DNA from: Flavobacteriaceae bacterium
GTDB lineage: Bacteria > Bacteroidota > Bacteroidia > Flavobacteriales > Flavobacteriaceae
Direction: 5' to 3'
Length of the DNA stretch: 10,297 nucleotides
Assembly (NCBI GenBank): GCA_019090365.1
Contig: JAHRWC010000100.1
Coordinates: forward strand, 1 to 10,297
In this document: positions 6,231-10,297 of the stretch, piece after piece
Position numbering within the stretch: position 1 is the first letter of the stretch
Layout of the letters: each line of letters opens with the position of its first letter
Made by a program: the position numbers and the translations under genes
The notes under the pieces: model-generated
What the model was told of the DNA's origin: nothing
What the model saw: only the letters and a program-made list of their open reading frames with translations
Database searches by the model: none

Positions 6231-8273
6231 ATGAAGTTTATAAACTTCACCATTGTAAAGCTTTCCATCTTTTTTAGTCTAGGTATTCTTATAGCCTATT
6301 CTTTTCAAGAAAGTACTATTTCATATTTTGAACCTTTATTAATCTGCCTTCTAGTTTTAGGGGTTAGTTGGTTTTTTGCAAGAAAACAATTGTTTCAGAC
6401 TGTTTACTTCGGAATTTTAAGCTATTCCTGTTTCTTCCTATTAGGTTGTTTCTCATTTCAAAAACAACTGCCTGATTTTCAGAAAAACCATTATATACAT
6501 GAAATAAAAAATGATTCTGAAACAATACAAACCCTTCAAGTCATTGAAATAAAAATTAAAGAAGTATTAAAACCAGATCGTTATAATTCAAAATACATTG
6601 CAGATGTTATCCAATTAGAAAAGAGTTTCACAAATGGTAAAATTCTTCTAAATATTCCTAAAGATGAATCGCTTGCATCATATACTATCGATGATCATCT
6701 CACTTTATATTCTTCTTTTTCAGAAATTAAAACTCCGTTAAATCCGCATCAATTTAATTATGCTAAGTATATGAAATCATTAGGAGTGTATCATCAATTA
6801 AGAGTTGATGATGAACATATTTTATTTCAGAAAAAAGGAGAATCAACTTTAAAAGGAATTGCAGAAAGGTATAGAAATCAAATCATTTTAAAATTAAAAG
6901 CACATGCTTTTAACCCGAATGAATTATCTATCATTCAGGCTTTACTTTTAGGGCAGAAACGTGATATAGATAAAAAGCTTTATGAAGATTATGCCGCTGC
7001 TGGAGCTATACATATCCTTGCAATTTCAGGACTTCATGTGGGAATCATATTTATGATGCTCACATATTTGTTTAGCTTTCTGACTACATTTCCAAAAGGA
7101 AAAATAATAAAATCAATTCTAGTTTTACTCATCTTGTGGGGTTTTGCTCTCATGGCAGGTTTATCTCCTTCTGTTGTTAGAGCAGTAACTATGTTTTCAT
7201 TTTTTGCAATTGCAGATAGTTTAGAAAGACCAACTAATTCATTTAATACATTATTCCTCTCTTATCTTTTTCTATTGCTATTAAAGCCTTTGTGGTTATT
7301 TCATGTTGGATTTCAAATGAGTTATTTGGCTGTGTTTTTTATATTATGGATCCAACCTAAACTCTATAAATATTACATTCCAACATTTTATTTTGATAAA
7401 TTAATTTGGAGTATTCTAACAGTTACGATTGCAGCTCAAATTGGAATTCTTCCATTAAGCATCTTTTATTTTCATCAATTTCCAGGTTTATCTTTTCTAA
7501 CTAATCTAATCATCTTACCTTTTTTAGGAATCATTTTAGGTGGCGGAATTTTAATAATAGTTTTAGCACTATGTAACATCTTACCTGATAAACTAGCAGT
7601 CTTTTATAACTATTTGATAGAATTACTTAACGCATATATTTCTTGGACTGCAAATCAAGATCAATTTTTAATACAAGACATTTTCTTTACTGAAGGAAAA
7701 TTAATCACTTTCTACCTTTTAATAATATGTACAATCATGTATTGGAAAAGGACAAATTTTCGGCATCTAACCTTTGTATTAATCTGTTTTATTTTAGTGA
7801 TCAGTAATAATATTTGGGATGCTAAAAACACTTCTAAAAATGAATTGATTTTTTTTAATAAGAATAGAAATACCTTGATAGGCTTAAAAGAAGAAAATAC
7901 ATTAAGAGTTTTTGACAATGATACTTTAAAAAACTACCGAAATGAATATCCCATAAAAGGCTATAGAGTTTCTGAAAACATTAATAATTATTCTGAACAT
8001 CAATTACCTAAAATATGGGCTTATAATCAGAAAAGGGTAATGGTTATAGATAGTTTAGGGATATACACTACATCGTCTTTAATAGATGTAGTTCTCTTAA
8101 TAGAAAGTCCTAAAATCAATTTAAACCGACTAATAGATAGTCTACTTCCAAAACAGATTATAGTCAACGGATCTAACTATCCATATTTAAAAAAGGAATG
8201 GAAAATAACTTGTGAAAAAAGGGGGATTCTCTTCTATGATATTTATGAAGAAGGTGCCTTTATATTAAAATAA
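6231..8273 (+). CDS. comEC: ComEC/Rec2-family DNA uptake channel protein, lacking a recognisable metallo-beta-lactamase active site
   Basis: ComEC forms the inner-membrane channel that carries single-stranded DNA into the cytoplasm during natural transformation. The 680-residue protein starts with three membrane helices (about 10-74). A soluble OB-like DUF4131 region (about 85-200) follows, containing NPHQFNYAKYMKSLGVYHQL. The Competence domain (about 230-525) carries LLLGQKRDID (238-247), AAGAIHILAISGLHVGIIF (256-274), LSPSVVRAVTM (311-321), FHVGFQMSYLAVF (357-369) and AAQIGILPLSIFYFHQFP (401-418), all typical. The soluble tail (about 535-680) sits where many ComEC proteins have a metallo-beta-lactamase domain, but no HxHxDH-type motif is present. 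It is the last gene of the plus-strand group and ends directly against the convergent thioredoxin-like gene. The family call is firm; whether the organism is transformable cannot be told from this window. Confidence 0.92.
   Translation: MKFINFTIVKLSIFFSLGILIAYSFQESTISYFEPLLICLLVLGVSWFFARKQLFQTVYFGILSYSCFFLLGCFSFQKQLPDFQKNHYIHEIKNDSETIQTLQVIEIKIKEVLKPDRYNSKYIADVIQLEKSFTNGKILLNIPKDESLASYTIDDHLTLYSSFSEIKTPLNPHQFNYAKYMKSLGVYHQLRVDDEHILFQKKGESTLKGIAERYRNQIILKLKAHAFNPNELSIIQALLLGQKRDIDKKLYEDYAAAGAIHILAISGLHVGIIFMMLTYLFSFLTTFPKGKIIKSILVLLILWGFALMAGLSPSVVRAVTMFSFFAIADSLERPTNSFNTLFLSYLFLLLLKPLWLFHVGFQMSYLAVFFILWIQPKLYKYYIPTFYFDKLIWSILTVTIAAQIGILPLSIFYFHQFPGLSFLTNLIILPFLGIILGGGILIIVLALCNILPDKLAVFYNYLIELLNAYISWTANQDQFLIQDIFFTEGKLITFYLLIICTIMYWKRTNFRHLTFVLICFILVISNNIWDAKNTSKNELIFFNKNRNTLIGLKEENTLRVFDNDTLKNYRNEYPIKGYRVSENINNYSEHQLPKIWAYNQKRVMVIDSLGIYTTSSLIDVVLLIESPKINLNRLIDSLLPKQIIVNGSNYPYLKKEWKITCEKRGILFYDIYEEGAFILK
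6232..6249. repeat. Perfect 18-bp palindrome on the comEC start
   Basis: TGAAGTTTATAAACTTCA is a perfect inverted repeat with 9-bp arms and no spacer. It begins at the second base of the comEC ATG and spans codons 1 to 7. As RNA it could fold into a 7-bp stem with a 4-base loop; as DNA it is symmetric enough to be a dimeric operator. The function is unknown and it also encodes the N-terminal residues Lys-Phe-Ile-Asn-Phe. Confidence 0.55.
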
Positions 8274-8813
8274 TTAAAAAGTGCTTTTAAAATTTTTCTG
8301 ATATTTCTGCCATGTTTCTGTAGTAGTTAATTCTAAATAATCATCATTGGCAATCATTTTCAAATAAATCTCTAACTGTTGAGGCGTTTTATATCCAGGT
8401 AATGCCTGAATTAATTCACCATCTTCTTTAAAAAACACTAAGCTAGGATACCCACTAAGTCGCAAAGCATCTGCTAAAAAATGCGTTGTATTTTTACCTT
8501 TTCTACCTTCTCTATAATTAGGGTTGGTATAAGTGAAATCTAGATATGTAATTTCTTCAGTTCCTTCAGCATTAAACTTTACAGCATAATAATTTTCATT
8601 GATAAATTTAATCACATTTTTATCACTAAAGGTATTCTTATCTAATAGCTTACAAGGTCCACACCAAATAGTATAAACGTCCATAAATATTTTCTTTGGA
8701 TTTTCTTTTTGAGCTGCTAAAGCATCATTCATAGACATCCACTTAATCTTTTTCTGAGCATGTATTTGATTGACACTCAAAAGTATGATTGCTAATAGTA
8801 AAAACTTTTTCAT
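8274..8813 (-). CDS. Exported thioredoxin-family protein (WCGPC active site)
   Basis: This 179-residue protein starts with a signal peptide, MKKFLLLAIILLSVNQIHA, likely cut after Ala19, so it should work in the periplasm. The thioredoxin fold follows. A strand KKIFMDVYTIW leads into Cys51-Gly-Pro-Cys54, then LLDKNTFSDKNVIKFINENYYAVKFNAEG, and the cis-proline is Pro123 in SGYPSLVFF. The cytosolic-thioredoxin-like CGPC pair suits disulfide reduction or exchange, but direction and partner are unknown. About 40 residues lie between the third strand and the cis-proline, roughly 25 more than in a plain thioredoxin, including TYTNPNYREGRKGKN. The layout fits the thioredoxin_7/DsbD-gamma-like group common in Bacteroidota. 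Its stop codon touches the comEC stop with no gap. It lies downstream of the POT gene and its terminator on the same strand, so it may have its own promoter in 8814-8865. Confidence 0.9.
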   Translation of the reverse strand: MKKFLLLAIILLSVNQIHAQKKIKWMSMNDALAAQKENPKKIFMDVYTIWCGPCKLLDKNTFSDKNVIKFINENYYAVKFNAEGTEEITYLDFTYTNPNYREGRKGKNTTHFLADALRLSGYPSLVFFKEDGELIQALPGYKTPQQLEIYLKMIANDDYLELTTTETWQKYQKNFKSTF

Positions 8814-8864
8814 TATTGTTTATTTATTATTATTCTTCAAAAACTATTCCATAATAACGCATAA

Positions 8865-8887
8865 AAAACGCTCCCAAAGGAGCGTTT
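8865..8887 (-). terminator. Rho-independent terminator of the POT transporter gene
   Basis: AAACGCTCC (8866-8874) pairs perfectly with GGAGCGTTT (8879-8887) around the 4-base loop CAAA, a 9-bp stem with a G/C-rich core. Read on the minus strand, the stem runs out into TTTTTTAT, a usable U-tract. The stem begins 28 bp beyond the POT stop codon, which sets its direction and owner. It separates that gene from the thioredoxin-like gene downstream. On the plus strand the following bases (TTTAGTATA) make a poorer U-tract, so I assign it to the minus strand. Confidence 0.85.
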
Positions 8888-8915
8888 AGTATAAAATATA
8901 TTGATTTTTAAAAAA

Positions 8916-10297
8916 TTATTTAATCCCGTGCATTAATTTTTTCAATACTGGATGAAGTGCAAATGAAATCAAACCTAATACAATTGGTACAATTGTAAAA
9001 ATTAAGAAGAAGTAGGATAAACCACTCTCTTGGGATATTTTCTCTATATCTCCACCTAAATAATGAGCCACTTTATTACCAATAGCAATAGACAAATAAT
9101 ATACTCCAAACATAAAAGCAATCATTCTAGCTGGCACTAATTTACTTAAATAAGATAGTCCCATAGGAGACAAACAAAGCTCTCCTAACGTATGAAATAA
9201 ATATGCTAACACTAACCAAATAACGCTCAATTTAGCCGTTTCTGCTCCCATTGGAACACTTGTCGCTGCATAAGCTAAAAATCCAAAACCTATAGCCATA
9301 ATAATCAACCCTAAGCCATATTTTACAGCAGCTGGTGGATTATATTTACTATCCCACCATTTTGTAAATAATGGTGCAAACATGATAATAAACAATGAGT
9401 TTAATATAGCAAACCAAGTAATAGGAATTTCAGTTTCTGTAGAGTTATATTCAACATATAATTTGTAAATAACAATTGCCCATACAATTAAAAAACTAAT
9501 GCCTAAAATTACATTAGAAAGCCCAATACGTTTAAATGTTTTTCTGAAAAGGCTTAGAAGCACATAAGTTATTATTAATAGAGGAACTACTGTAACAACC
9601 AAATCAACTATTTTAAAAGTAGTTGCTGCTCCTCCTACTAACATTCTATCTGTAAAATCTCTAGTATATAGAGGTAATGAACCTGCCGCTTGCTCGAAAG
9701 CTGCCCAGAAAAAGATAGTGAAGATGCAAAATATTGCAAAGGCTATCATACGATCTCTTTCAATTTTTTCATAACGTGGCAATCTTACTAATAATAATAA
9801 AACAAAAGTTATACCAGCCAGTAATGCAAAAAACAAAGAATCTCCCATGCCAGCAACCGTAAAATTAAGTGTCTGAATATCACCTATTTTACTTAATGGG
9901 TCATTAATAATAAAAATTAATGCTGAAATAGTAAAAATTGCTATTAAGATATAATCTATAGGCTGAAACTTATTCAACTTAATATTATCTACAGTGTGTG
10001 TTTTGTTTTTTTCTTCAACTGATTTTTTTTCAGGTTTGTCTCCAATATTTCCAAAAAGAGATTGTGCAAAATAAAACTGAAGCATCCCTAAAAACATGAA
10101 GATTCCTGCTAGTCCAAATCCATAACTCCATCCAACTTTTTCTCCTACCCATCCACAGAGCATGATTCCAAGAAAAGCACCAGCATTTACACCCATATAA
10201 AAAATGTTATATGCTCCATCTTTCTTTTCATCATGACCTTCATACATTTTTGAAATGATTGAGGTCATATTCGGTTTAAAAAATCCATTTCCTAAAA
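8916..10297 (-). CDS. POT/PTR-family proton-dependent oligopeptide transporter (5' end cut by window edge)
   Basis: This major-facilitator protein imports di- or tripeptides with protons across the inner membrane. The visible part is 459 residues, starting in mid-protein with LGNGFFKPNMTSIISKMY, so an internal ATG at 10268 is not the start. Roughly the first 110-120 residues, including the family's first-helix ExxERF motif, lie outside. In visible numbering, FYMGVNAGAF (about 32-41) is the second PTR signature. FWAAFEQAAGSLPLY (about 196-210) is the seventh-helix block with its conserved Glu, and GELCLSPMGLS (about 371-381) is the tenth-helix ExxxSPxG block. A long hydrophilic loop with many Lys and Glu (about 79-109) separates the N-terminal helices from the rest, and two further helices follow it. 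The reading frame is intact to the C-terminus HGIK. A strong terminator follows. Substrate range cannot be told. Confidence 0.95.
   Translation of the reverse strand, partial: LGNGFFKPNMTSIISKMYEGHDEKKDGAYNIFYMGVNAGAFLGIMLCGWVGEKVGWSYGFGLAGIFMFLGMLQFYFAQSLFGNIGDKPEKKSVEEKNKTHTVDNIKLNKFQPIDYILIAIFTISALIFIINDPLSKIGDIQTLNFTVAGMGDSLFFALLAGITFVLLLLVRLPRYEKIERDRMIAFAIFCIFTIFFWAAFEQAAGSLPLYTRDFTDRMLVGGAATTFKIVDLVVTVVPLLIITYVLLSLFRKTFKRIGLSNVILGISFLIVWAIVIYKLYVEYNSTETEIPITWFAILNSLFIIMFAPLFTKWWDSKYNPPAAVKYGLGLIIMAIGFGFLAYAATSVPMGAETAKLSVIWLVLAYLFHTLGELCLSPMGLSYLSKLVPARMIAFMFGVYYLSIAIGNKVAHYLGGDIEKISQESGLSYFFLIFTIVPIVLGLISFALHPVLKKLMHGIK

Noticed and set aside
7712..7918. Minus-strand open frame of 68 codons inside comEC.
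   Set aside because: It is antisense to the last membrane helices and tail of ComEC and shows no signal or motif.
8274..8290. Possible bidirectional terminator at the convergent comEC and thioredoxin-like gene ends (TTAAAA/TTTTAA around AGTGC).
   Set aside because: The stem is six A-T pairs with no G/C, too weak to claim, and it lies within the coding end of the thioredoxin-like gene.
8842..8853. Possible -7 promoter element for the thioredoxin-like gene (TAGTTTTTG on the minus strand).
   Set aside because: It has one base too many against TAnnTTTG and no TTG at a suitable distance upstream, so I do not list it as a promoter.
10266..10268. ATG at 10268 as the start of the POT transporter.
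   Set aside because: The frame stays open to the window edge and encodes the conserved family block LGNGFFKPN just before this Met, so the Met is internal and the gene is cut by the window.

Overview
The window is about two-thirds A+T. Its proteins resemble those of Bacteroidota, most likely a marine or free-living member of the family Flavobacteriaceae. The reasons are the low G+C, the A/T-rich leaders without clear Shine-Dalgarno sequences, lipoprotein signals ending in Ser-Cys, a Prc protease predicted to be a lipoprotein, and a ComEC without a recognisable metallo-beta-lactamase active site. This placement comes from recognising protein families, not from a database search. I saw no tRNA, rRNA, CRISPR array, insertion sequence or phage gene.

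Layout. (1) Bases 1-3150, minus strand: prc, a carboxy-terminal processing protease, followed 11 bp downstream by an OppC/DppC-type peptide ABC permease that runs off the left edge. (2) Bases 3151-3383: a divergent intergenic region. (3) Bases 3384-8273, plus strand: a probable operon of surE, a 92-residue three-helix membrane protein, lpxB, an NlpC/P60 (C40) lipoprotein and comEC. The first two genes overlap by one base and the later gaps are 89, 25 and 58 bp. (4) Bases 8274-8813, minus strand: an exported thioredoxin-like protein whose stop codon directly abuts that of comEC. (5) Bases 8865-8887: a good intrinsic terminator for the next gene. (6) Bases 8916-10297, minus strand: a POT-family proton-coupled peptide transporter that runs off the right edge.

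How the genes may fit together. The window is mainly cell-envelope housekeeping. LpxB makes the lipid A disaccharide, the C40 lipoprotein probably cuts or remodels peptidoglycan, and Prc processes or degrades periplasmic proteins. The thioredoxin-like protein probably handles disulfides outside the cytoplasm, and two unrelated peptide importers sit at the two ends. ComEC would carry single-stranded DNA across the inner membrane. SurE is a cytoplasmic nucleotidase whose link to its neighbours is positional only.

I found no convincing new multi-gene system. The points most worth a second look are the eroded metallo-beta-lactamase remnant at the ComEC C-terminus, the closeness of a Prc protease to a MepS-like C40 lipoprotein (in E. 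coli Prc degrades MepS), an in-frame 26-codon micro-ORF between the small membrane protein gene and lpxB, and an 18-bp perfect palindrome on the comEC start.
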